Positions 1 to 7,087 of a DNA stretch of 64,000 nucleotides are shown piece after piece. The notes below the pieces were generated by a model. That model was not told where the DNA came from. It searched no databases and worked only from the letters and a program-made list of their open reading frames with translations. Position numbers and translations under genes: made by a program. The stretch lies in contig NZ_JAIWYX010000005.1 of the NCBI RefSeq assembly GCF_020251205.1, positions 62,001 to 126,000 of the forward strand, in the 5' to 3' direction. Every line of letters starts with the position of its first letter. The first letter of the stretch is position 1. Source of the DNA: Arthrobacter sp. M4. Its GTDB lineage: Bacteria; Actinomycetota; Actinomycetes; Actinomycetales; Micrococcaceae.

Positions 1-1
1 G

Positions 2-778
2 GCCGCCACTCTGGTGATTTTCACGCTGCTCATCCTCGCCGGAGCCGGGTTCTGGCTCTACAACACCGTGAACCAGAAACCGCCGCCACCAGCCAAGATC
101 GCTGTCCCCTCCGTGCAGGACTTAAGCGAGTCGGCGGCCCTGCAAAAGCTCTATGAACAGAACCTAAAGCCGCAGATTAAGCGGCTGCCGCACGACACCA
201 TCGCCAAGGGAATTGCGATCGGCACACAGCCGCCTGCCGGATCATCCGTGGATCCGGGGTCGGACGTCACGCTGAATGTCTCCGATGGTCCAAGCGCTGT
301 GACAATCCCGGCGGACTTGCCGGGCCGGACAGAGGCAGCCGTTCGCGACGTCCTGAGGCAAAAGGGCCTGGTCGGTGCACCCACCACAACGTTGGCGAAC
401 AGCGCCACTGTGCCCGCCAACATGGTCATCACAACAAACCCTGCCCCGGGCTCAACCGTGGCTGTTGGCTCCACTGTGGAGATCATCGTTTCCACGGGCA
501 AGGTCCTGGTCCCGCAGCTGGCAGGGCTCACTGTGGCTGAGGCGGAAGCCTTGTTGAAATCGAACGGCTTGGGCATTGCCGTGAAGGAAGCCGAAAACAG
601 CCAAGTGGAGCCTGGCAAGGTCACAGGGCAGAGCGACCCCGTCAACAGTGCGGTGGAGCAGGGCAAAACCATCACGGTGACCGTGGCGAAGGCGCCGGCA
701 CCAAGTCCGACGCCCACACCCACGCCAACGCCGAGCAAGAGCAAGGCCCAAGGAACCCCGCCGGAGCTCCTCGGCTAG
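2..778 (+). CDS. pknB: Ser/Thr protein kinase PknB, C-terminal part (PASTA domains), 5'-truncated by window edge
   Basis: The frame is open from base 2 with no start codon in view, so this is the 3' end of a gene that begins outside the window. A transmembrane segment comes first (LVIFTLLILAGAGFWLY). Three extracellular PASTA repeats follow, opening near AVPSVQDL, AVTIPADL and VLVPQLAG. The protein ends in a Pro/Thr tail (PSPTPTPTPTPSKSK). PASTA repeats sense muropeptides or lipid II, and the missing N-terminal kinase domain phosphorylates cell-wall and division proteins. The position next to pabA, sortase E and crgA matches the pknB locus of actinobacteria. The kinase identity rests on PASTA architecture and synteny because the catalytic domain is not visible. 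Confidence 0.88.
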   Translation, partial: AATLVIFTLLILAGAGFWLYNTVNQKPPPPAKIAVPSVQDLSESAALQKLYEQNLKPQIKRLPHDTIAKGIAIGTQPPAGSSVDPGSDVTLNVSDGPSAVTIPADLPGRTEAAVRDVLRQKGLVGAPTTTLANSATVPANMVITTNPAPGSTVAVGSTVEIIVSTGKVLVPQLAGLTVAEAEALLKSNGLGIAVKEAENSQVEPGKVTGQSDPVNSAVEQGKTITVTVAKAPAPSPTPTPTPTPSKSKAQGTPPELLG

Positions 779-839
779 GCAAACTCCGGAAGGCTGGCAC
801 TCCGCGGAAAGCCCAAGGAAAGCTGGGCGCCGGGAAACG

Positions 840-1481
840 CTAGCGCTGGATCAGGGGGCTCAGCTTCGAAGCCCGTTCGGCGGCACCTGCCATACCCACG
901 GACTCCAACCAGTTGCCGAGCATCTGGTAGCCGCCCTCAGTGAGCACGGATTCCGGGTGGAACTGCACGCCACACAGCGGAGCGGTCCGGTGCTTGAGCC
1001 CCATGATCACGCCATTGGCAGTCTCGGCTGTGATTTCCAGGACGTCGGGGATGGTCTCCCGCACGGCAGCCAGTGAGTGGTAACGGGTGGCGGTGACGGG
1101 AGACGGCAGCCCGGCGAAGACGTTGTCACCCTGATGCTCAACCTTGGACGTCTTCCCGTGCATCAACTCCGGGGCGTGCGTTACCGTGCCGCCGTAGGCC
1201 TCAGCCAGGGCTTGGTGGCCAAGGCAGACACCAAACATGGGCTTGTTGTTATCTCCGCACCACTTGATCAGCTCAATGCACACGCCTGCTTCGGCCGGAG
1301 TGCCGGGACCGGGGGAGATCAGCACGCCGTCGCGGGCTTCGGCCAATTCAATGGCTTCGGACAGAGTTACGTCATCGTTGCGCACCACGGTGGTTTCCGC
1401 ACCGAGCTCCTGAAGGTAGCCCACCAGGGTGTAAACGAAGCTGTCGTAGTTGTCGACGACCAGGATTTTTGTAGTGCTCAT
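840..1481 (-). CDS. pabA: Class I glutamine amidotransferase, PabA/TrpG type (213 aa)
   Basis: Glutaminase subunit of aminodeoxychorismate or anthranilate synthase, passing ammonia from glutamine to a PabB/TrpE partner in folate or tryptophan synthesis. The nucleophile elbow FGVCLGHQ supplies the catalytic Cys, VQFHPES supplies the His and Glu, and ISPGPGTP is the oxyanion region. I start at the ATG giving MSTTKILVVDNYDSF, where family homology begins. A longer open frame upstream would overlap the small membrane protein gene. No trpE or pabB is adjacent, so the PabA versus TrpG split is uncertain. A lone copy next to sortase E and crgA is the usual actinobacterial arrangement. It is probably co-transcribed with the two genes upstream of it. 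Confidence 0.9.
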   Translation of the reverse strand: MSTTKILVVDNYDSFVYTLVGYLQELGAETTVVRNDDVTLSEAIELAEARDGVLISPGPGTPAEAGVCIELIKWCGDNNKPMFGVCLGHQALAEAYGGTVTHAPELMHGKTSKVEHQGDNVFAGLPSPVTATRYHSLAAVRETIPDVLEITAETANGVIMGLKHRTAPLCGVQFHPESVLTEGGYQMLGNWLESVGMAGAAERASKLSPLIQR

Positions 1482-1488
1482 GGCGGGC

Positions 1489-1647
1489 TTATGAACCAAT
1501 CGTTGAGTCGGTGAGGGAAGTGAATTGGGAGATCCAGGGGAAGACGAACTGGACAAGCAGTACCAGCACGCCGGCCACAAGGGCTGCGGATGTCAGGATG
1601 CGGACCCAGAGTGGCCCAGGCAAATGACGGAAAATCCACGCGTACAT
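1489..1647 (-). CDS. Small single-pass membrane protein (52 aa)
   Basis: A short frame fits exactly between sortase E and pabA. Its ATG lies 4 bases after the sortase stop codon, and its stop lies 7 bases before the pabA start. The product begins MYAWIFRHLPGPLWVRIL and has one hydrophobic helix (roughly residues 15-38, including ALVAGVLVLLVQFVF). A short polar C-terminus follows. The tight packing and membrane-protein composition make it a real gene rather than a spacer. Function is unknown; the context suggests the cell envelope. It is easily missed because of its length. Confidence 0.72.
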   Translation of the reverse strand: MYAWIFRHLPGPLWVRILTSAALVAGVLVLLVQFVFPWISQFTSLTDSTIGS

Positions 1648-1651
1648 GCGG

Positions 1652-2581
1652 CTATCCCTTTCCGTGTGCGGCTTGGACCTGTGCTGCGATTTCGGCTGGC
1701 GGGCCTGCGGAAACCGGCTGCCATCGCTCCAGGATGGAGTAGGCGATGATCCGTTCCTGGGCCCCGAAGCGCGGATTGCAGCTGGTCATGGTCAGGTAGC
1801 TTTCCGTGGGCGTGGCACCTGGCTGCGTCGGGACCGGAAGGATCACGTCAGTCCTGCTCGGCAGAACGATCTGGTTGTTTCGGAACACGTAGGTGTAATA
1901 CGCGTCCTTGGTCTGGATATATATCCGGTCGCCCGGCACCAGTTGGTGGATGTTGTCCAGCACGGCGCCGTGCGTTTGTCGGTGCCCGGCTACGGCGAAG
2001 TTCCCTGGAGCCCCCGGCATGGTGGTATCCGGGTAGTGGCCCAGGCCCAGGCTGTCCAAAACGTCCGAGCTGGTGCCCTGGATGAGGGGACGTGTGTAGT
2101 CCTTGCCAAAGCGGGGAATGTAGACGATGCCGATCGTTCCGCCATGTGCCGGTGGTGTGGCAACAGGTGGCGGACCGTAGTCCACCGGGGCAGTGCCTTG
2201 GGTTGCCGACGGCGACGGCACCGCAGGAGCCAGCGGCCCCTTGAAATCCTGAGTGAAGTTCTTGATGACCTCGTCCTGCTTGGCGTCGGCCTGGACATTG
2301 GTCCACCAGAGTTCCCATGCGACGAATAGCAGCAGGATGACCCCCGCGGTGATCAGGAGCTCGCCCACCACTTGGATGATCATGCGGACGACGTCGGACC
2401 CCCGGCGCCGGGGGCGGCCACCGTTACCGCCGTTTTTCCTGCGTCGCCGTCCGCCGTCGTCGTTCCTGTTGTTGGTTCCGCTGGTCCAGGTGCCGGCATT
2501 ACCGCCTTGGGCACGGGTACGCGCGCGGGAGGTTTCCTCATCTTCGCCTGGCGTTGCAGCCGAGACGTGCTGCTGGGCCAA
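1652..2581 (-). CDS. srtE: Class E sortase (309 aa)
   Basis: Membrane-anchored transpeptidase that joins secreted proteins carrying a sorting signal to peptidoglycan. The N-terminus is charged and disordered (Arg/Gly/Asn-rich), then comes one transmembrane helix (LLITAGVILLLFVAWELWW) and the sortase beta-barrel. Catalytic residues are visible: His in VAGHRQTHG, Cys in TMTSCNPRF and Arg shortly after it. I choose the TTG start at 2581 because a strong AGGAGGAG lies 5 bases upstream. Longer frames reach 2701 but have no such site and translate the ribosome binding site itself. The gene heads a minus-strand group with the small membrane protein and pabA. No LAxTG-type substrate is evident in the window. 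Confidence 0.88.
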   Translation of the reverse strand: MAQQHVSAATPGEDEETSRARTRAQGGNAGTWTSGTNNRNDDGGRRRRKNGGNGGRPRRRGSDVVRMIIQVVGELLITAGVILLLFVAWELWWTNVQADAKQDEVIKNFTQDFKGPLAPAVPSPSATQGTAPVDYGPPPVATPPAHGGTIGIVYIPRFGKDYTRPLIQGTSSDVLDSLGLGHYPDTTMPGAPGNFAVAGHRQTHGAVLDNIHQLVPGDRIYIQTKDAYYTYVFRNNQIVLPSRTDVILPVPTQPGATPTESYLTMTSCNPRFGAQERIIAYSILERWQPVSAGPPAEIAAQVQAAHGKG

Positions 2582-2751
2582 TGGCTCTCCTCCTGACAGG
2601 CGGGGACAGCGCCGGTTTCCCCCAGAACTCCGGCTAGACTTGACAGCTAGTAGGAACCCAGAACATACCGTGAGCGCTGCGACCGCTGACGATTTCCTCA
2701 CTGCAGGATATCAAGCTGTTCGCGGCATCACGCGCTGGCCAAGGAGGATCT

Positions 2752-3006
2752 GTGCCCGAGTCCAAGCCCCGAAAGCGTCCTGTCCGCCGGACCGAGGAGA
2801 CAACGTCCGCGCAGGCCTACAAGCCGAACCCGGTGTGGTACAAGCCTGTGATGTTCGGGCTGATGGTTATCGGCCTCCTGTGGATCATTGCGTTCTACAT
2901 CAGCCAGGGCCAATTTCCTGTGCCTGCCTGGGGTTCCTGGAACATTGTTGCGGGCTTCGGCATCGCGATCCTCGGGTTCCTAATGACCACCCGCTGGCGC
3001 TCCTAG
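2752..3006 (+). CDS. crgA: Cell division protein CrgA (84 aa)
   Basis: Small integral membrane protein that in mycobacteria and Streptomyces binds FtsZ, FtsQ, FtsI and CwsA and helps place the septum. After a basic N-terminus (PESKPRKRPVRRTEE) come two transmembrane helices: PVMFGLMVIGLLWIIAFY, then NIVAGFGIAILGFLM. A short outside loop with the family-typical P-PAWGSWN joins them. The start is GTG with a clear AAGGAGG about 4 bases upstream. Length and topology match the family, as does the position beside the pknB, pabA and sortase genes. Confidence 0.93.
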   Translation: MPESKPRKRPVRRTEETTSAQAYKPNPVWYKPVMFGLMVIGLLWIIAFYISQGQFPVPAWGSWNIVAGFGIAILGFLMTTRWRS

Positions 3007-3072
3007 AATCCGCCGCCTGGGCTACCGCCAATTCCGACCTCACGTTTTGGCCACCGTCAGCGTCTACTAAGC

Positions 3073-3582
3073 ATGGGACCACGACACAGCACGCTCACCT
3101 CGCCCCTTGGCCGCCTTACCCTGGTTGCCGACGGCGATGTCCTCAAGGGCATCTTCTTCGATGGCCACTGGCATATGCCGCCTCAGGAATTCTTTGGCAA
3201 TCCGGCAGCTTCGGACGACGCGTTATTCAGCCTGGTGGGACAACAGCTGGACGAGTACTTCCGCGGTGCCAGAAGCAGCTTTGAGATTCCGTACCGCGCC
3301 GACGGAAAAGACTTCCAGCAACGCGTGTGGACGCGGTTGGAAAAGATCCCTTACGGCACCACCGTCACGTACGGTCAGCTGGCCGCCGAGCTTGGCGACC
3401 CGGGGATGGCCCAGGCAGTGGGCGCCGCCGTCGGACGCAATCCGATCAGCATCCTGATCCCGTGCCACCGCGTGGTGGGCCACGACGGCAGGTTGACCGG
3501 GTACGCAGGCGGACTGGAGAACAAACGGGCCCTCCTGGACCTCGAAGCGCCCGAATGTGACCGGGAAAGCCGGCTCTTTTGA
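3073..3582 (+). CDS. ogt: Methylated-DNA--protein-cysteine methyltransferase (169 aa)
   Basis: Suicide repair enzyme that moves alkyl groups from O6-alkylguanine to its own cysteine. The DNA-binding and active-site domain is intact: YGTTVTYGQLAAELG helix-turn-helix, the AVGAAVGRNP Arg/Asn finger region, and the ILIPCHRVVG acceptor motif. The N-terminal domain is short, which is usual for Ogt. No clear Shine-Dalgarno precedes the ATG. It is the first of four alkylation-repair enzymes in a row, but a small gap (3583-3618) separates it from the sigma-factor group, so it may have its own promoter. Confidence 0.92.
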   Translation: MGPRHSTLTSPLGRLTLVADGDVLKGIFFDGHWHMPPQEFFGNPAASDDALFSLVGQQLDEYFRGARSSFEIPYRADGKDFQQRVWTRLEKIPYGTTVTYGQLAAELGDPGMAQAVGAAVGRNPISILIPCHRVVGHDGRLTGYAGGLENKRALLDLEAPECDRESRLF

Positions 3583-3621
3583 CGGGCTCACATTCCTACC
3601 CGTGGGATCGTCTACAACGTG

Positions 3622-4128
3622 ATGGAACCCAAAAAGCCCTTTGAGCGGATCGTCCGCGAGCATGGACCCACGGTCCTGCGGGTCTGCCGTGCCGTGGTGG
3701 GGCCGGACGATGCAGACGATGCGTGGTCGGAAACATTCCTTTCCGCGCTCCGGGCCTATCCGGAGCTGCCACCAACAGCGAACGTCGAGGCGTGGCTAAT
3801 CACCATCGCCCACCGCAAGTCCATCGACATCATCCGTGGACGGAACCGCAGGCCGGTGGCGGTCGCCGAGCTGCCGCCGTCGGAATCCAGGCTCGGCGTC
3901 CCAGGTGACCGCCAGGCGGACCTCATCGCCGCCATCCGAAACCTTCCCGAGCGCCAGCGCCAGGCCGTCGCTTACCATCACCTGGCCGGCTTGCCTTATA
4001 GGGATGTGGCCGAATTGCTGGGCGGCACCGCCGAGGCCGCCCGCCGCGCCGCGTCCGACGGCGTCCGGAACCTGCGTGCCCAGCTCACCGTTAGCGCCGA
4101 GCCAGTGAAAGGACAACGCCATGATTGA
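3622..4128 (+). CDS. Sigma-70 family RNA polymerase sigma factor, ECF-like (168 aa)
   Basis: Two-domain sigma factor. Region 2 spans roughly residues 10-75 (DDADDAWSETFLSALRAY, then AWLITIAHRKSIDIIRGR). Region 4 spans roughly 105-155 (LPERQRQAVAYHHLAGLPY followed by a helix-turn-helix with LLGGTAEAARRAA). There is no region 3 or 1.1, as in ECF factors. GTG and ATG are adjacent at the start (3619 or 3622), and no convincing ribosome binding site precedes them, so the message may be leaderless. The 3' end overlaps the next methyltransferase gene by 8 bases, which implies translational coupling. No separate anti-sigma gene is seen. It probably controls the alkylation-repair genes downstream (inference). 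Confidence 0.85.
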   Translation: MEPKKPFERIVREHGPTVLRVCRAVVGPDDADDAWSETFLSALRAYPELPPTANVEAWLITIAHRKSIDIIRGRNRRPVAVAELPPSESRLGVPGDRQADLIAAIRNLPERQRQAVAYHHLAGLPYRDVAELLGGTAEAARRAASDGVRNLRAQLTVSAEPVKGQRHD

Positions 4129-4792
4129 GCAGTTTGCCAACAACGGCTTTAAGCCGCTGGGCGGCACAGACGTGGCTGATCTTGAGGAACCGCAGGAGGC
4201 GGCCATGCTTTTAGCGCCGCTTAACAAAGCAGCGTCCGACGACGTCGGGCGGCTGGCCGGGCTCCTGGCCGAGGCTGCTGATCGCGAGGGCCTCTTGGAT
4301 GTTGCATACCGCACCATCGATTCACCGCTCGGGGAGCTCCTCTTGGCAGCCACAGATCGCGGCGTGGTCAGGGTGGCTTTCTCCGTTGAGGGCCACGACG
4401 CGGTGCTGCAGGAACTGGCCCAACGGATCAGCCCTCGGATCCTCCTTGCCCCCGCCAGGCTGGATGCAGCTGCGCGCGAACTGGGGGAGTACTTCGCAGG
4501 GAAACGCCGTTCCTTTGACCTGCCGCTGGACCTGAGCCTGTCACGAGGGTTCCGGCTCAGTGTGCTCCACCATTTGCCCGATATCGCCTACGGACACACT
4601 GCCAGTTATGCCCAGGTGGCCGCTGCTGCAGGTAATCCCAAGGCTGTCCGTGCCGTTGGCAGCGCCTGCGCCACTAATCCCTTGCCCTTGATCGTCCCAT
4701 GCCACAGGGTGGTTCGTTCGGATGGCAGCCTGGGCCAGTATCTTGGCGGCACAGATGCAAAGCGAACACTGTTGGACATGGAGGCAGCATGA
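4121..4792 (+). CDS. Methylated-DNA--protein-cysteine methyltransferase with N-terminal extension (223 aa)
   Basis: Second O6-alkylguanine acceptor protein. The methyltransferase domain starts near residue 62 (VAYRTIDSPLGELLLA) and carries the acceptor motif PLIVPCHRVVRSDG plus the YGHTASYAQVAAAAGN recognition helix. About 60 extra residues precede it (MIEQFANNGFKPLGG...), acidic and Ala/Leu-rich, with no Ada-type Cys4 metal site. The gene overlaps the sigma-factor gene upstream by 8 bases and alkB downstream by 4. An AAAGGA ribosome binding site lies 7 bases before the ATG, inside the sigma gene. The extension and coupling raise the possibility that this protein also regulates the sigma factor (inference). 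Confidence 0.9.
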   Translation: MIEQFANNGFKPLGGTDVADLEEPQEAAMLLAPLNKAASDDVGRLAGLLAEAADREGLLDVAYRTIDSPLGELLLAATDRGVVRVAFSVEGHDAVLQELAQRISPRILLAPARLDAAARELGEYFAGKRRSFDLPLDLSLSRGFRLSVLHHLPDIAYGHTASYAQVAAAAGNPKAVRAVGSACATNPLPLIVPCHRVVRSDGSLGQYLGGTDAKRTLLDMEAA

Positions 4793-5481
4793 GCGGGGCT
4801 TTGTTCCCACTGCCGGCCGAGCCTCGGGAGGTGGCCGCGGGCGCAGTGCATATGCCCGGTTGGCTGAATTTGGAGGAACAGTCCTGGATTGTCCACCAGT
4901 TCCGGCAATGGGCCGCTGGTCCGGTTCCGCCGCGGGCCGCCGTTATGCCGGGCGGACATAGGATGTCCGTTCGCACGGTCTGCCTTGGTTGGCATTGGCA
5001 GCCGTACCGCTACACCCGCGAAGCCACGGACGTGAATGGAATGCGTGTGCTGGAGTTTCCCGACTGGATGGTACGGCTGGGGAGAAGGGCCGTTGCAGAG
5101 GCTGGGTCAGTTGCGAGCGACCCTGGTGTCTACGGTGCAGGGGACCCGTCGTCGGACTTTTCTCCAGACGCGGCCCTGGTGAATTACTACGACGATGCGG
5201 CGACCATGGGTATGCATCAGGACAAGGATGAGAAGTCCAATGCACCGGTGGTTTCCCTGTCCATCGGCGACTCGTGCATTTTTCGCTTCGGGAATACGGC
5301 CACCCGTACCAAGCCGTACACCGACCTGACCTTGGCCTCGGGGGATCTCTTTGTGTTCGGAGGTCCCTCCCGCTTTGCTTACCACGGCATCCCAAAAGTC
5401 CTCCCGGGCACCGCGCCTGCGGGCTGCGGTTTGGACCACGGTCGAATCAACATCACCATGCGGGTCACTGGATGGTTGTAG
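4789..5481 (+). CDS. alkB: AlkB-type 2-oxoglutarate/Fe(II) DNA dioxygenase (230 aa)
   Basis: Oxidative demethylase that removes 1-methyladenine and 3-methylcytosine lesions. The iron-binding HxD is in MGMHQDKDE, the distal His in AYHGIPKV, and the 2-oxoglutarate-binding RxNxTxR in GRINITMRV. VNYYDDAATMG and VSLSIGDSCIFRFG are typical of AlkB. I start at the ATG that overlaps the previous stop codon (ATGA). Longer in-frame starts would lie within the methyltransferase gene. The stop codon falls inside the first copy of a 17-bp tandem repeat. Confidence 0.93.
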   Translation: MSGALFPLPAEPREVAAGAVHMPGWLNLEEQSWIVHQFRQWAAGPVPPRAAVMPGGHRMSVRTVCLGWHWQPYRYTREATDVNGMRVLEFPDWMVRLGRRAVAEAGSVASDPGVYGAGDPSSDFSPDAALVNYYDDAATMGMHQDKDEKSNAPVVSLSIGDSCIFRFGNTATRTKPYTDLTLASGDLFVFGGPSRFAYHGIPKVLPGTAPAGCGLDHGRINITMRVTGWL

Positions 5482-5525
5482 CTGCCAGATTGTTGTAGCT
5501 GCCAGATTGTTGTAGCTGCCAGATT
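5475..5525. repeat. 17-bp tandem repeat, three exact copies, at the alkB stop
   Basis: The unit GTTGTAGCTGCCAGATT occurs exactly three times in succession. A broken fourth copy (GTCATAGCT) follows. The first copy supplies the last codons and TAG stop of alkB, and the array fills most of the gap before the tag-like gene. The 17-bp period cannot preserve a frame over single-copy changes. Confidence 0.97.
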
Positions 5526-5580
5526 GTCATAGCTAGAGGGCACAATGACGCGTAGGACGCATAAGGACAGGACAAGCCAC

Positions 5581-6279
5581 ATGGACGCTCAAGCAACAAC
5601 GCAAAACAACCCAAGCCCTGCCGCGGTGCCCAACACAGCTGAAAGCCACCCGGTTCCGGTTGAGCGGGTCCAGTCCGGCCCATCCCAGGCCTTGGGGACG
5701 ATCATTGGCGAAGACGGCTTGGCGCGTCCCGCGTGGGCTTCTGTGGACCCGATGCTGCGCGATTACTACGACCAGGAATGGGGCATGCCTGTCAGGGACG
5801 AGCACGGCCTCTATGAACGCATCAGCCTTGAGGGATTCCAGTCAGGCCTGTCCTGGGCCACCATCCTCAGGAAACGCCCGGCCTTCCGGGCCGCCTTTGC
5901 CAACTTCGACCCGGAAATCGTTGCCGAGTACACGGAGCGGGACGTTGAGCGGCTAATGCAGGACGCGGGGATTGTCCGTAACCGCCTGAAAATCCAGGCC
6001 GCCATCACTAATGCCCGCGCCACGCTGGCCCTGCGCCAGGAAGGAGGGCTTGTGGATTTCGTCTGGTCCTTCCAGCCAGCCTCAACTCCAAGTCCCGCCA
6101 CCATGCAGGACTTGCAGACGCAGTCTCCGGAGTCTGTCGCTTTATCCAAGGCGCTCCGAAAGAAGGGCTTTGCCTTTGTCGGCCCCACCACCATGCACGC
6201 GCTCATGGAAGCCATCGGAATGATTGACACCCACCTGGTCGGCAGCCACCGGCGTGGCAGCTCCGGCGTGTGGGTGTAG
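5581..6279 (+). CDS. tag: DNA-3-methyladenine glycosylase I family protein (232 aa)
   Basis: Base-excision glycosylase family that removes 3-methyladenine. The conserved core is clear: YYDQEWGMPVRDEHGLYE, LEGFQSGLSWATILRKR, VERLMQDAGIVRNRLKI, FVWSF and LRKKGFAFVGPT. I choose the ATG at 5581, with AGGACA about 9 bases upstream; an in-frame ATG also exists at 5545. About 45 unconserved residues precede the domain. From memory of E. coli Tag, three of its four zinc ligands seem replaced here (Cys4 by Pro, His17 by Tyr, Cys179 by Ser), leaving the His of IDTHLVGS. It closes the alkylation-repair island. Confidence 0.88.
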   Translation: MDAQATTQNNPSPAAVPNTAESHPVPVERVQSGPSQALGTIIGEDGLARPAWASVDPMLRDYYDQEWGMPVRDEHGLYERISLEGFQSGLSWATILRKRPAFRAAFANFDPEIVAEYTERDVERLMQDAGIVRNRLKIQAAITNARATLALRQEGGLVDFVWSFQPASTPSPATMQDLQTQSPESVALSKALRKKGFAFVGPTTMHALMEAIGMIDTHLVGSHRRGSSGVWV

Positions 6280-7038
6280 TTCCGCGGTTCCACAGAAGTG
6301 CACAACTTTATCCACAGGTGTGGAGAAAGTACGTGGACATCCCAGCAATATCCACAGAGAACGGCTAGTTGGAGCCGATCCAGGGTGAAGCCAAGCCTGC
6401 AGCACGTTATACCCAATGTGAATAAGGCTGTGGATTGTTGAGCTAGTTTCACGGAGTGTTCACGTTCCACCTATTGAAGTTGTCATCCTTGGGCGTGGAT
6501 TCCGATCAAAACGACCTCTCCAGGCGTAGGGACGGCTCAGCAGGAGCTCTTCGGTGCTGTGGGTTTCCGTCCAAGGCAGTTACCCACTTAAGAACAGGCC
6601 GCTCTCCACAAGTTATCCACAAGTGTGGACAGCGCTTGGTGGATGTGGCGCTCTGGCCTGTATTTACGCGGATTGCGGGCCTGTGGAAGGATCCAAATCA
6701 CAGGCCTGTGAGTTATTAACAGTGTTGATAAGTCTGTTGAAAGCCCAAGGCACGCACCCTCAACGGCAAGATTTTCCACAGACTGCGCGTGGAACCCCTA
6801 CTTTTCCACTTAGCCACAGCCCGGGGCCTCAAAGTTATCCACAGATGTGGATTACTGATGTGGGAATCTCTTTCCAGGCGAGCACATCCGCGAGAAGACG
6901 AGCCAGGAGGTAGGAAAGCCTCTCGAACTACACGAATGTAAGTTACGCACAGTGTGGATAACGCCTGTGGAAAAGCAGGCTGACAATATGCGGCTCCCTG
7001 CGGCTTTCAAAGCATGGTCGCCAGCGAAGGCAAAAGAA
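6280..7038. other. Gene-free DnaA-box cluster between convergent genes
   Basis: About 800 bases separate the 3' ends of the tag-like and rhomboid genes, with no credible gene. Four perfect TTATCCACA boxes are present: 6308-6316, 6613-6621 and 6835-6843 on plus, and 6953-6961 on minus. One-mismatch boxes lie at 6319-6327, 6348-6356, 6624-6632, 6772-6780 and 6846-6854. Several are inverted pairs a few bases apart (6613/6624, 6835/6846). Because both flanking genes end here, promoter autoregulation does not explain them. Possible roles are DnaA titration or an auxiliary origin element (inference). Confidence 0.75.
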
Positions 7039-7068
7039 TGGGGCGCCCGCCAGACGACGTGCGCCCCA
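7039..7068 (-). terminator. Rho-independent terminator after the rhomboid gene
   Basis: An 8-bp GC-rich stem (TGGGGCGC paired with GCGCCCCA) is followed on the minus strand by ATTCTTTTG. It lies about 20 bases past the rhomboid stop codon. Confidence 0.65.
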
Positions 7069-7087
7069 GTAGGGATGGGAAAGGGCC

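Noticed and set aside
779-839. Terminator between pknB and pabA
   Set aside because: Some GC-rich self-complementarity is present, but I found no convincing stem with a T-tract on either strand.
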